Positions 43,227 through 54,463 of a DNA stretch of 64,000 nucleotides are shown one piece after another. Every line of letters starts with the position of its first letter. Position 1 is the first letter of the stretch. Both the position numbers and the translations under genes were made by a program. Source of the DNA: Actinernus sp. WN-2022. Lineage: Eukaryota > Cnidaria > Anthozoa > Actiniaria > Actinernidae. The stretch lies in contig JAOWCC010000064.1 of the NCBI GenBank assembly GCA_030867875.1, positions 37,346,802 to 37,410,801 of the forward strand, read 5' to 3'. Under the pieces are notes generated by a model that made no database searches, was not told the origin of the DNA, and saw only the letters and a program-made list of their open reading frames with translations.

Positions 43227-44059
43227 TACTTTGATAATGTTGCTTAATTTCATTATTTTTAGCCCTACATATATTAAATATTTCAGTTAACATCCCCCTT
43301 CTGTTCGTTTCCGTCTCGTTTTCCTATGCTGTGAAGTCCATCAAACTGGACGTCCATGAAAGACCATGACTTCTGGATGGAAAGACCGTCGCAAACATTC
43401 TAAATGTTTCTTTTTTGTCAGGCATCGCCGGAATTTTATGTAACTCAAAAGACATGGTGGGCTTAAGACTGGATCTGATTGTACACATCATGCAGATCGT
43501 AGCTGATAAACTTCATATTATCATCAGTATTATCATCGGCTTTATTAGTTAGGAAAATGTATTGATATCCGCCTTACAAACAATGCAGCCATTGCTCCAG
43601 CGATCCCCGACTACTTGTCGATGTTTATTAGCGGAATTGTTTTTATTTCAATAGATATTATGTAAAGTATTCCATGTCTAGATTAAGCCAATCAAAATGC
43701 AGGAAATTTCGCCATTTCATTTTCAGCCAATCAGATGCAGGAAATTTCGCGCTATTTCTTTTTCCGAGCTAATCAGAAAAAATAAAAGAGAGTTTTTCTA
43801 CAAATTAGATTTGCCCATTTTTTATATAATATGGGTATTTCATGGTTTTCTAATCGGAATACGGGAGGTGGCTCGAACTAAAGATTTAACAAAGGCTTTA
43901 CCACTGTCCAGAACTACATACTTACTATTTTTTCAACTGACTTCACAGCGAACAAAGTTAACATTCGCTGGACCGATACGGACAAGTAGTTTATAATAAT
44001 TACAATTCTTAGAACGCATTATGCAAGGCCTCGATGCGTTTACAGTTAAGCTCCTGTCA
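43227..44059. other. Intergenic DNA
   Basis: The segment AATGCAGGAAATTTCGC occurs twice (about 43697 and 43736). The frame 43697-43996 is not recognised. Nothing else. Confidence 0.4.
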
Positions 44060-44245
44060 AACGGTGTCAACATTACCTCAACATTTGTTGAGTCATGTTG
44101 AGAGCATCCTGGGATACCCTGCAAGGGCAGTTAGTAGGCCACTAACTGCCCCTGGGTATCGGAGGATGTGTTGAGAGATGTTGAGACCATGCCGTGTCAA
44201 ACGACCACAAATGCTCAACAAGTGAGATGCGTGAGGTCTGGGACT
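44060..44245. mobile_element. Foldback MITE (CTCCTGTCAAACGG... / CCGTGTCAAACGA)
   Basis: GGCAGTTAGTAGGCCACTAACTGCCC forms the centre in two halves (GGCAGTTAGT / ACTAACTGCC); CATCCTGGGATACCC is partly mirrored by GGGTATCGGAGGATG, and outer TCAACATTTGTTGAG / CTCAACA motifs continue the fold. Confidence 0.6.
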
Positions 44246-44324
44246 GTCGGCCGTGATCTTAATTTTCACCGCACCGCGGCAAAACGTCACGCGCATGCGC
44301 TTATGATGAGGCGGTCGATCAGCA

Positions 44325-44383
44325 TTCTCGTTCCCAGTGCCTCCTCAATTTTCAGTCGGTTGAGGAGGCACTGGGAACGAGAA
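44325..44383. mobile_element. Perfect 24-bp-arm stem-loop
   Basis: TTCTCGTTCCCAGTGCCTCC + TCAA and its exact reverse complement flank an 11-bp loop (TTTTCAGTCGG). Probably a miniature element. Confidence 0.8.
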
Positions 44384-44646
44384 ATTCGCGCACGCATCTC
44401 CGCAGTTTCCCGACGAAACTAAAAGAAAACGTGTTTTTAGTTTTAAGTACGTACGTGTATTTACGTGAAATCTTTCGCACAAGACAAGAAAACTACTTAA
44501 ACGCTAAGCCTAAGATACACTTGCTACAAGTCGACCTCTTTTCCTCTGAGCCTCTTAGAACGAGCGCGAGTTGAAGCGAGCGACGAACCAGAGAAGCGAA
44601 GGCGGAAAATGAAAATCTCGTTTTAAGGGACTTTGAGAAAGTCTAA

Positions 44647-45915
44647 TGCACTAGTCAATTGAAACTCCGCCCCCCCCCCCCCCCCCCCCCGACCTCCGGG
44701 ACATAGCGGGGAATGTAACATTTTAACCGTGTTATATTTTGACCTTTTCCCCGCCCATCAGGGGACAGTTGGCTGTTACAATACCCGCCCCTATGGCCCC
44801 AGAATGTGCTTCCGAATTTTCAATTGGGAGGAGACATTGATAAATTGAATATACATATGCTTCAATCTGTTGTTCCATTATTTGAAAAATTACATTTTCT
44901 GAATTTGAAGCACATTTTCTGTTATAGTTGCTTATTATTACCATCGTCGACATCGACCCGTTCGCCCCAGGCTTCGTCAAATCTTTGCAAAAACACCGCA
45001 TGTGATACGCCAAACGCTTGGCTTGCTTGGGACAATAACTCTTATAGTGGAATTTCTATCCACAACCACAACTTTCGTACGATCATTGTAATGAAGAAGC
45101 ACCTGATATGAGAAGAAAATACATGCATTACAACCGAAGTTCCAGTGAATAATGGCGACAGTGATCTCATGTCTCTATCAATTCCAAGCCCGCCCATCTC
45201 CCCCCGGGCAAGATGGGGCATTTGATAACCTATCTGTCCATGGGGTGAGGCACTTGTTTTCCGTCAGCCCGTGCCCGGGGCATTTGTCAAAAGTTAACCC
45301 CACCCTTTCCCTGTGTTTGCTTTGCTCAACTGATCAACATTGACGTGCTTGCTTCATCGATCAACATTGTGGCGGAAATGTTATCCGTGAACTGGCTAGC
45401 GAGTGAGGGATTAGGGGCACTTACGAAAGTGAAGATGAGTAGTGCATTACTTTAATAAAGACAAGCAGTGAAATGTGGCTTTGAAACGGCGAATAAATTT
45501 GGTGCATTCGCTATACTTGCATAGGGGTGGGGCATTTGACAGCTCAGCTGGCCCCACCATGGGGCATTTGCGGTGTTCTTACAGTCTTTAAACATTAATA
45601 AACCAAGCGCTAAGGACTAAAAATAGCGATGGGTATAAAAGAGATTATCATCAAAGGATGCAACTTGCATTTTCCAGCGAGTGTCCCTTTCGCCATGTTT
45701 GATACTGACGTTGTTGATGCTCGGGCCCAGTCCCGCTCTGTCGTGGCTGGCGTTACAACCACCGCTAAAATCCTCGCAAATTTTGCAAATCGTTACTTTC
45801 CCCGTTCCACCGGAGAAATGCAGCGTTAAATGTGCGTTATTCCACGGCCATGTCCCCGTTAATGCTCCGCTATGTCCCGGCGGTCAGGGGGCCGGGGTTT
45901 CAATTGACTAGTGCA
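44647..45915. mobile_element. Harbinger-like non-autonomous element with TAA target duplication
   Basis: Ends are TGCACTAGTCAATTGAAAC and its inverse; the arms continue with CCGGGACATAGCGG-type sequence. TAA flanks both sides (44644-44646 and 45916-45918). The left arm has 21 C at 44670-44690 where the right arm has a mixed GGGGGCCGGGG. The interior repeats ATGGGGCATTTG. Small frames (44732-45911) do not resemble a transposase. Confidence 0.75.
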
Positions 45916-45918
45916 TAA

Positions 45919-47346
45919 GCCTAAGACTTTAACCACACTGCTTTGTATGGATCTGATCATCACGTGACGTTACACGAGGTGGAATCTGCATTGTTTGAGC
46001 TAATTTACGTTCAACCGTTCTTTAATGCATTTCTGTGTATGCAATCCACGTGTAATCATGAATTTGTTGAAATGTAGACGTGTAGGCGAACTAACTCTGT
46101 GTGAACTATCAGTTTCCAAAGAGCAAGATCTCTCCTGAGCAGCAAATAATTTTCTTCTATTGGCTTCGATAAAGTCAAGCAGCCGGTTCAAAATACAATT
46201 AGCATTTACAATTTCATTCTCAATTACAGTTGATTTCCGGTGTTTAAACTTCACCGGGGAGAACAGCAGTGTGTTGTGACGGAAATCTTTAGAAAATGTC
46301 GGGAATTGGTAGGTTCAGGGAATTTACCGGGAGATCGTTGCTATGTCGGGACAAAATGAAAATGAAGCGCGACAACTTTTGAAATACACACCACAGCTCA
46401 AACAGGATTCAGTCGCACGATAGCCCCAAACCTACGAAATATATTCATCTAACACCTTGGCATTTTTATCATCCAGTACTCTATTTCCTGCCAAAGTGCT
46501 GCTGTAGGTTCTCTTCTAATGCACTTCCTTAACTGAGCGGAGCAGCATTCACTACCTGTTAGGTATACTAGTTTATTCATCCTTATACAACAATAGTATA
46601 TTGGATTTTTTACAGTAAACATATTTAGCAGATATCTTCATGATGACCGTTTGTGTTTCTTTTTCAGTCCCATTGGAAAAATCATGTTTGATTATCTTCA
46701 TTTAACTTCAATCTTCTAAAAACCTTTTCTTAATTTCTTCGCGTCTTAAAACTGTTTTTAGAATTTTGGACGGTCTTACAATTATAACTGATCTATAAAG
46801 TTCAAGGACTGATAAGACTGGCGCATGCATGCAAGTATCCTGAGAACTCAGACAATCTTCATAACTACCGAATCTAAGACATGTCAGTTGTCATGCATGA
46901 GTGTCTTTATCGGTAAAGTTTGACTGACCGATGTCAGCACTGAATGCTTATACTCTAGACATTTGAGTTTCGGGTTTTGATCAACATCGTTTTGACAGCG
47001 CTAGCATCTTTGAAATTCTTGCCGGTAATAATTGCGCTTCTTTTCTTCCGCCCGCGGTAACATCTTCAATGCCGCAAGGAATATAAAACAAGAAGGTTGA
47101 TTTGGTATTACGATAAGAAATACGCTTTCCTCGACGCGTAGTTTTATTACGATAGAACAGGTTGATCTCAATCCGCTGTGCTTTTTCACCCTAGCGCTAG
47201 CTAGCTAGATTGTTCTTGGCAGGTGTGGCTACTTCTCATACAACATGTTTTAGTTTGTACACAACATGAAAAAAGGAAATTACAGATGTTCACTTCTCAA
47301 AGTCATTAATAATTCATGACTTTTTAGCAATCAAAGGGCTGCATTT
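45919..47346. other. Intergenic DNA, nothing recognised
   Basis: Frames 46000-46254 and 47001-47189 (minus) show no family. No repeat structure identified. Confidence 0.5.
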
Positions 47347-47457
47347 GGTCATATGCATGAATCTTGATACAAAAAGAAACACTAGATGAACATCCGTAGT
47401 GATGTTAATCATCACTGTGTTCTCATTGGGTATCAAGATTCATGCATGTGTTGGACC
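47347..47457. mobile_element. Hairpin MITE
   Basis: GCATGAATCTTGATAC and the inverse GTATCAAGATTCATGC, with GGTC...GACC outer ends; spacer about 60 bp. Confidence 0.65.
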
Positions 47458-47533
47458 TAATTAAGCTACAAGGATTACAGCATAAGTACGACTTTACATG
47501 CTGAGAAGTGAAGGAGAAGACGGAAATAAAAGT

Positions 47534-47621
47534 CGGTGTCCAGAGTGTGACTCGAACCTTCATCCTTATGGCTGCTCTTGCCTACTAGTCCGCTGTCTTG
47601 CCCACTACGCTATCAGGCCGA
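47534..47621 (-). repeat. tRNA-like sequence (SINE head or tRNA pseudogene)
   Basis: Minus strand has an A-box-like TAGCGTAGTGGGC and, about 60 nt later, a B-box-like GGTTCGAGTCAC. The long A-B distance would suit a Ser/Leu-type tRNA, but a full cloverleaf with matching acceptor stem was not established. Not called as a functional tRNA. Confidence 0.45.
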
Positions 47622-47750
47622 TGGTTGAAATATCCGTTACAAAATAACAATCACAACCCTTGTAGTCTATAATTGCATGCAATAACATTCCAGGCAACAA
47701 TACTTTCTAATGATTTATGAATGCAGGTATTGTTTTCGCTTGAGAGTCAG

Positions 47751-47890
47751 ATCAAAAACTCGAGCTTCGTGTTTCACCAGGGAATCCAAACACCGAGAAA
47801 TAATAAAAGCACTCGGCAGAAGCGGCCTCGTGCTTTCATCTTTCTCGGTGTTTGGATCCCCTGGTAAAACACTAGCTCTCGTTTTTGATA
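47751..47890. mobile_element. Foldback MITE (TATCAAAAACGAGAGC / ATCAAAAACTCGAGC ends)
   Basis: Left ATCAAAAACTCGAGCTTCGT and CCAGGGAATCCAAACACCGA are mirrored by TCGGTGTTTGGATCCCCTGG and GTTTTTGAT. Related to about 20884. Confidence 0.75.
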
Positions 47891-49039
47891 TGGACGATGT
47901 AAGTCCGTTACCTAACTGAAAATAGCAGAGCTAATCAAGTTATGTAACTACTTATTTAGTATTGCAATAATTATAATATGTGTATAAATAACCGGACAGA
48001 ACCGCATTGCGAGTGGTTCTGGTCAACTGAGGGCACTGATCTCCCTCCACTGCAACAAGATAAAATGATACGTTTAAATATCGTTTAATCGGACCGCAAA
48101 CTACTATATTATGCATGAACACCTCGTACTCTCTTCCCAGCATCCTTTGCTTGTTCTCAGGATTTAGCCTAACAATGCGCGCACGCTCGGAGACCTGCTC
48201 GGAGACCTGCATGCCACAAGGGAGCACGAGAAGGACGAAGAAGGCGCGCAAAGACCAAGGGAAGGGTGAATCAAGTCCCATGCTACTTGGCGCCGCATCT
48301 CACCAAAAGGGCCTGGGTACGAGGCATCTCGGACCCTTCTACCACGTGACTACATCAGTCCTACTTTTATTCTAGCAAGCTAACATTGTTTGTAGAGAAG
48401 TCCAAGGAGTACAGCAAAGCTGATCGAACATCTTGGCCTTATTCAGATAGTGACATATACGGCCCGCGCCGTCTTCTGGGCGTCAGTCAGTTTTTTTACC
48501 ACACCTGTCAATTAAAAACATGTTTAGACCAATCAGAACGCAGAATAAATGTTCCCTCGGGAAAATGTGCCGTTCCGTTGAGTTTTTCGAAAATTTTAAA
48601 GAAATTCGTCAAATGGATAAATCATTACGAAACTATCGCCGCATTCAGCCTTTTTTGCCATGTCTGTTTAGACTTTTCTCGAACAGTAACTAAGATCGAA
48701 GGGAGGTCGCTTATTTTGCAGCTGTCGGAACTGGGAATGAATAACGTTCACGCGCGTCTTTTTACTCAAATCTTATTCGATCGAAATTTGCACATCTGAA
48801 ACTCGGCCGATGGCTAAATACTGCTGTCATGTGGCATGAAAATAGACAAAATAACTTTTTCAAATCAGAAGCGCGCCTGTTCCAATATCTTTCTTATGTA
48901 AGAATGCTTTGACAGTTAATTTGTATAGAATTCAAAGTTAGTTTGTCCTCCTCTCTCATTAGCTGCATTTTTTTTAAATAAATAAATCACTGCCAGAGGC
49001 ATCTTGCAGCCGGTTATTCTATCAGTCAAGGACCTGTAG
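47891..49039. other. Intergenic DNA
   Basis: Frames 48115-48375 and 48386-48799 (137 codons) show no recognisable domain. The second contains ACCAATCAGAACGCAG-like DNA common in repeats. Not called as genes. Confidence 0.4.
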
Positions 49040-49071
49040 CCTTGGTATCGCCCGTTGGCGCTTGTATGATA
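49040..49071. repeat. Target-site duplication, 3' copy
   Basis: CCTTGGTATCGCCCGTTGGC then GCTTGTATGATA matches 50658-50689 at 30 of 32 positions. It directly abuts the (AAT)n tail of the LINE. Confidence 0.85.
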
Positions 49072-50657
49072 ATAATAATAATAATAATATATACAGCTTA
49101 TATAGCGCTTATACAAATAGATCTAAGCGCTTTACAGGTATCTAAGATATTTAAAAATGGAATATATCACTGAATAATCTAAAAATAAACAAAAATAAAA
49201 AATAAAAAGCACATAAATACAATAAAAATATAATAATAAAAAGTATTAATAATAAACAAATAAATAAAAATAATTTCAATCATAAGCGACATAGAACAGA
49301 TGCGTTTTCAATTTGGTCTTAAAGTCAGATAACGTTGTGCATTTTCTCAAGGTAACAGGTAGCCCATTCCACAGCTTTGGGGCCGCCACGGAGAAGGCTC
49401 GACCTCCATAGGTTTTTAAATTATACTTTCGTTCCCTCAACAGGTTTACTCCACCTGATCTAAGGTTCCCATTAGGTCTATTTTGACTTATCATATTCCC
49501 AATATAATTCGGAGCAAGTCCATTAAGAGCTTTAAAAGTCAATAGCAAAATCTTATATGTTATCCTCTCCTCAATTGGTAGCCAGTGTAACTGCATAAGG
49601 ATTGGCGTTATGTGATCGTACTTTCGTGTACCCGATAACAATCGTGCTGCTGCGTTAAAAACACACTGTAACTTTTTCGTCTGGTTCTTAGGAAGTCCAT
49701 AGAGTAAAGCATTAGCACTATCTAGCTTGCTGGTAACAAACGCATGCACAAGCGTCTCAGTAGTCTGGAATGACAAGTATCGCCTGGCACGAGCAATGCT
49801 ACGTAAATGAAAAAATGCAGATTTACAGGTGTTATTAATTTGGGACGTCAGAGTCTTGTCAAATATGACCCCAATGTTCCTTGCTGCATTCGATGGCGAT
49901 ATGCTATCAGGACCAATTGTCAGCGTAGAGAAGTCAGGTTCACGAATAAACTTAGAGCTCAGGAGGAGAAGTTCTGTTTTATCTGTATTAAGTTTCAACT
50001 TATTTAGCGTCATCCACTTGATTATGTCAGACAGGCAGAGTTCAACACGGGACTTAACTTGTTCAAGTTCATGACTGTTCTTGTAGTTGAACGACGCATA
50101 GATTTGGGTATCATCTGCATATAAGTGGAAATTCATGTTATGTGAACGCAGAATATCTCCTATAGGTGACGTGTATAATAGATATAGTATCGGTCCCAGC
50201 ACTGAACTCTGGGGGATACCGCAAACTAAGTCATGGCTTGATGAAATAACTCCATTGACGTGAACAGCTTGCGTGCGATCTGACAAGTAGGACCTAAACC
50301 AACACAAAGCATCACCCCTGATTCCAAATCTTGATGACATTCTATCGAGTAGGATGATGTGATCTACTGTGTCGAATGCCGCCGATAGATCTAATAGTAG
50401 CAGTAACACACAGCAGTTATCATCTATTGAACATAGTATGTCGTTCTGTACTCGAACTAAAGCTGTCTCACAGCTGTGACCCTGTTTATAGGCAGATTGA
50501 AATAGCTCCTCAAGATTATTACTACTCAGATAATCAATTAAACGCGCGGCCACAACTTTCTCAGTTGTTTTTGAAATGAACTTCAAGTTTGAAACTGGTC
50601 GAAAACTAGGAAAGTCTTCATGGTCCAACATTGATTTCTTCAGAGTCGGGGTATGTG
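49072..50657 (-). mobile_element. 5'-truncated CR1/L2-like LINE with intact 451-codon reverse transcriptase frame
   Basis: The minus frame from ATG 50631 to 49276 is open for 451 codons; upstream TPTLKKS continues it to the truncation. Visible: motif [14 protein letters not shown] (Asp81), [10 protein letters not shown] (family normally has Gly at the first Ser), [10 protein letters not shown] (YADD 171-174), [20 protein letters not shown] and [10 protein letters not shown], ending THLFYVAYD. Endonuclease and ORF1 are missing. The 3' tail has GCGCTTAGATCTATTTGTAT and GCGCTATATAAGC, then (TAT)n. The GIPQGS change and truncation mean it is not autonomous. Confidence 0.92.
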
Positions 50658-50689
50658 CCTGGGTATCGCCCGGTGGCGCTTGTATGATA
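50658..50689. repeat. Target-site duplication, 5' copy
   Basis: CCTGGGTATCGCCCGGTGGC then GCTTGTATGATA; two mismatches to 49040-49071. Confidence 0.85.
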
Positions 50690-51018
50690 CATGGGGTACG
50701 TGCGTGCGGTTATGGGGTCAGAACCGTATACCCGGTTTTACGAGAAAAAATAGCCCCAAAGTTATTGTAAAAAAAAAACACCTGGATTTTCTTCTAAATC
50801 GGAATTAGACATATTTTGTACGAAATATCCGGATCCCTGCATGATACAACGTTAATTATATTGAATATAATAATTAGGCTGGCCAAACCAGCCTTCTTCA
50901 GGTACTGGATGTATCTCATTATCTTCTGGATCAAATTAAAATTCCCTTGGCAGATATCATGAGTTGATGAATAGGGGCTCCCATGGAGACGACTTTACTC
51001 ACCATAACGTGACACCCC

Positions 51019-51799
51019 CTAGCCTGCTATGCAGACGTATTTTTTCACTCTCATAAATTCGAAGAAAAAAGTAACGTCTGCTTACCGAGCGCTTAATTAG
51101 TTTCCAATATTCAAGCATGACGTCAGCACGTTTGTTTTATTTTTCTGCCCAATCAAAGCCAGTGAACACTCTCCTATCTGGTCAATGGCAAATGTATTGT
51201 CTGAATTCCTTTTAAATGTAACATTCAGTTCACTTTCCAGGATATGGAAGGTAACATCTGATTGGCCATAACACAATGAGGTGTGCAAATTACCCGGTAA
51301 CAAAACGAGCGGGAGACTGGAACCGAGTCAGTAAAACTAATTCAATTAATAACTAGTAAAAAGTTAGCATTATTTTCCAAAAGAACAGATCAAACTTAGC
51401 TAGTCTGGAAAGTTTGGTGAACTTTGGCTCAAAATTGACGATGCTAGAAGGCATCAAATATGTCTATTTTCCCATACAAACTTTCTTATTTTTTAACGTT
51501 GTCCCTCCAAACCATACATTCATTGTAAAATTTTGGAGGGACAAAGAAATTGCAATTGCTTATAATTCAGACAAGATTCACATGAATCACGTCAACCTTG
51601 GCCCACATGCTAATTTCAACATGCTTTATCATGTGATGAACTTCATTTTAGAATTAGAGTAATTCTGATAAACTCGGTCCCAGTGCCCTGCTCGTTTTGT
51701 TACCGGCCAATTGGAAACTAATTAAGCGTTCGGGTAAGCAGACGTTACTTTTTTCTTCGAATTCATGAGAGTGAAAAAATACGTCTGCATAGCAGGCTA
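51019..51799. mobile_element. 781-bp non-autonomous element with CTAGCCTGC termini and 8-bp target duplication
   Basis: About 90-bp TIRs: CTAGCCTGCTATGCAGACGT ... GTAACGTCTGCTTACC and inverse. GACACCCC flanks at 51011-51018 and 51800-51807. Same termini as 23814-23904. The frame 51414-51662 is not a transposase. Confidence 0.85.
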
Positions 51800-51807
51800 G
51801 ACACCCC

Positions 51808-52591
51808 CGAACTAGCTCCTCGTTTTGTTGGGCCGCAGGCTGAAACAAAATGCTCCTTCTACTTCAAAATTTGGCCACAGATAGGTTTTGATCCCTATTC
51901 AAGCTCAAATACATTATTTTATTTCATTTGAGATCAAAAAAATGTGACGTCATTATAAACCAAGAACTCCAATTGATATGTTTGGAATGATTTTTTAATT
52001 TTTTGTTATGATTTCTCTTGTTACTCGGGCTGCCTGTGGCAGGCACGAGTCTAAATCTGCAGGCCGTTTTTGTTCAGTGCAACAAAATTTATGCGCATGC
52101 GTTAAATTATGCATTAATTGTTGACGCTAATAGATTTCTCTCCAGTCCAGTCGCCAGATTCTGTGGACGCTATTCTGAACTCCTTAACTTTGAGGTACGT
52201 TTCGTAGGTTTTATGCCACATTTCATCACATTTCACATTTTACTCTCGGTCATAATACATACCAACGCAAACACCGTGATCGGTAGGCCAACACTAAAAT
52301 ATTTTCGGCCGTGTTTTTGGCTGGTTTACCGATCTCGTCTCGAGACCTGTGTACGTGTACACAGGTATACTGAATAGCTGATATTTTAATATATCGAAGT
52401 ATACTGAGCCATTTACTAGTAAATACATATGCTGTGGTTGAGCAGTTATGGATTACTATCCTCTATCGAAGTCTGAAGACATCTGAACTCCTGAACTGTG
52501 AGAGCAACACTGTCACTCGCCAACACGAAGCCAGAAATACACACTCAGCACAGAATTAATTTATGATGAGCCAAGCAATATTCAACTCTCG
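51808..52591. other. Intergenic DNA, nothing recognised
   Basis: Frame 52018-52377 (119 codons) has no recognised family. TGTGTACGTGTACACAGG near 52347 is a short palindrome. Confidence 0.4.
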
Positions 52592-52899
52592 AGGCAAGCA
52601 GGCAAGCAGGCAAGCAGGCAAGCAGGCAAGCAGGCAAGCAGGCAAGCAGGCAAGCAGGCAAGCAGGCAAGCAGGCAAGCAGGCAAGCAGGCAAGCAGGCA
52701 AGCAGGCAAGCAGGCAAGCAGGCAAGCAGGCAAGCAGGCAAGCAGGCAAGCAGGCAAGCAGGCAAGCAGGCAAGCAGGCAAGCAGGCAAGCAGGCAAGCA
52801 GGCAAGCAGGCAAGCAGGCAAGCAGGCAAGCAGGCAAGCAGGCAAGCAGGCAAGCAGGCAAGCAGGCAAGCAGGCAAGCAGGCGAGCAGGCAAGCAGGC
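52592..52899. repeat. GGCAAGCA octamer satellite, about 38 copies
   Basis: Perfect 8-bp units with one variant (GGCGAGCA near 52881). Because 8 is not a multiple of 3, several frames give 8-residue periodic peptides (ACLPACLL on minus, KQASRQAG on plus). These long frames are artefacts of the satellite. Confidence 0.95.
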
Positions 52900-53850
52900 T
52901 TTTTGTATTCACTACATGCTCTGGGAGATTATTCCAGGCAGGAATAGTGCGGGAAAAAAAGGGGTACTTAAAAGACATCAGTACGCACAAAAAAGTGATT
53001 GTATTTTTTAGAGTGCTTCCGCTGTGACACTAACCCCGGTAGATAGGGAGGCATACTGAGTTGGCTCAATGGCGTCGAGACCAAGGGTGGCGTTATGGAA
53101 AAAGCTTAGGCGGAGGCACTCGCGCCGTTTAGAAAGGAGGGGCCAGTTCAGGTTAGATAACATGGAGCTGACACTGGACTCCCTCGAGTAGTCCCGATAC
53201 ACGAACCGTGCCGCACGTCTTTGCACCTTTTCCAACTGGTTTATATTACGCTGAATACAAGGATCCCATGCTGAGCATGCGTGGCTCCATCATGGGGCGA
53301 ACAAGAGTATAAGGTAAAGCCTTAACCTCATGAGTACAATGATAGAAGTTCCTTGAGATAGAATTCAGCTTGCCTTACTTGACACATGGTCACAGTGCTT
53401 ATTGGTGACTGGCTGCGCGAGATATGCATTGTGAAGGATTTCTCACAATTGAAGGGCATTGCCATTTCTTGGCCCATAATGATAGGGTATCAAGGTCAGT
53501 TTGAAGCACTTCAGGAGAGAGTGCAGAAGACCTCTGGAGATATAAAATGCAGTCATCTGAGAGGAGATACCTTGAGGGAGATCATCAATGAACAAAGGAA
53601 GAGTAGGGGTCCAAGTACGGACCACTATGGTACACCGGACGTTACTGTACACATGTCGGAGTGGTCGCCATCGACCACTGTCACTTGAGTGCGTTTTTTT
53701 AGAAGCCCTTTATCCAGAATAAAGTGCTGTCCTTTATGGCATAGGTATAGAGAGTTTGGCAAATAACCTCAGGTGCGGGACAGAGTCAAATGCCTTAAAA
53801 ACGTCAAGTGAAATTATTCGTTGGATGAATTATTGGTAGCCGTCAAGGCA
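52900..53850 (-). mobile_element. LINE fragment, 3' part (reverse transcriptase core and C-terminus)
   Basis: Minus translation in order: FKAFDSVPHLRLFAKL, RTQVTVVDGD, SGVP, FIDDLPQGISS, LQTDLDTLSLWAKKWQ, then LEKVQRRAARFVYRDYSRES (53008-53235) and SRTIPAWNNLPEHVVNTKS (52900-52990). Several stops and frameshifts. The C-terminus runs straight into the octamer satellite. Its 5' part continues at 54464-54840, beyond an inserted hAT piece. Confidence 0.8.
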
Positions 53851-54463
53851 GGAGTCAAGAGGCGCCAGCGACCTCTGTCACGTCTGTGCTGGCGAAACAT
53901 GCTGACAACAAGTTTTTCCCCAATGTGAGAGAACTTTTAACGATCCTTGCTGTATTGCCTATTGGTAGCACGGAAGCAGAGAGACCCTTCTCCTGCCTTC
54001 GTAGGATTCACACCTGGCTCCGCAATTCATTGACGACTGAGAGACTCTAAGATCTGGCCGTCATCGCCATGTCGGCATGGCCATCTAATTCCCATCGACA
54101 GAGAGAAGATTTGTGAAAGGTTTGGCGCACTGCATCCTAGAAGAATGATGATGGCCTCACTCTTCGCCGCAGATTGCTAAAACTGGATATGACTCAGATT
54201 TCCTGGCCTTTCGAGAGCAGCTCTTCAAGCTCGTACGATATTTACTTTACTTACTTACATTATTCATACTTATTTACCATTTTGTTTCGGTTTTATTTTT
54301 ATGGAACTGTATTTATGTAATATTTGTATTATTCAGACCTTCATAAATTAAAGCCATGCAGAATATTTATTACATCCCAGAAAAAAAAAGTATTCAAAAT
54401 GGCGCTATGTTTGCAGCCACCCCCCCCCCCCCCCCCTAAAAAAATCCTATAGATCCGCCCCTG
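53851..54463 (+). mobile_element. hAT transposon 3' fragment nested in the LINE
   Basis: Plus translation from about 53857: SVLAKHADNKFFPNVREL, LLTILAVLPIGSTEAERPFS, CLRRIHTWLRNSLTTERL, then a stop and DLAVIAMSAW. This is the hAT C-terminal dimerisation domain as in ZMYM1/TTF-type hAT proteins. At the right edge TCCTATAGATCCGCCCCTG (ending at about 54463) is a typical hAT 3' terminus (CAGGGGCGGAT inverted), preceded by 17 C at 54420-54436. The 5' end and most of the transposase are missing. Confidence 0.75.

Noticed and set aside
47534..47621. Functional tRNA gene
   Set aside because: A and B boxes are present but a paired acceptor stem and clear anticodon arm could not be established by eye.
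48386..48799. 137-codon plus-strand frame
   Set aside because: No recognisable domain, no splice or conservation signal, repeat-like words inside.
52545..53027. Cys/Leu/Ala-rich and Lys/Gln-rich repeat proteins
   Set aside because: Frames of the GGCAAGCA octamer satellite on both strands.
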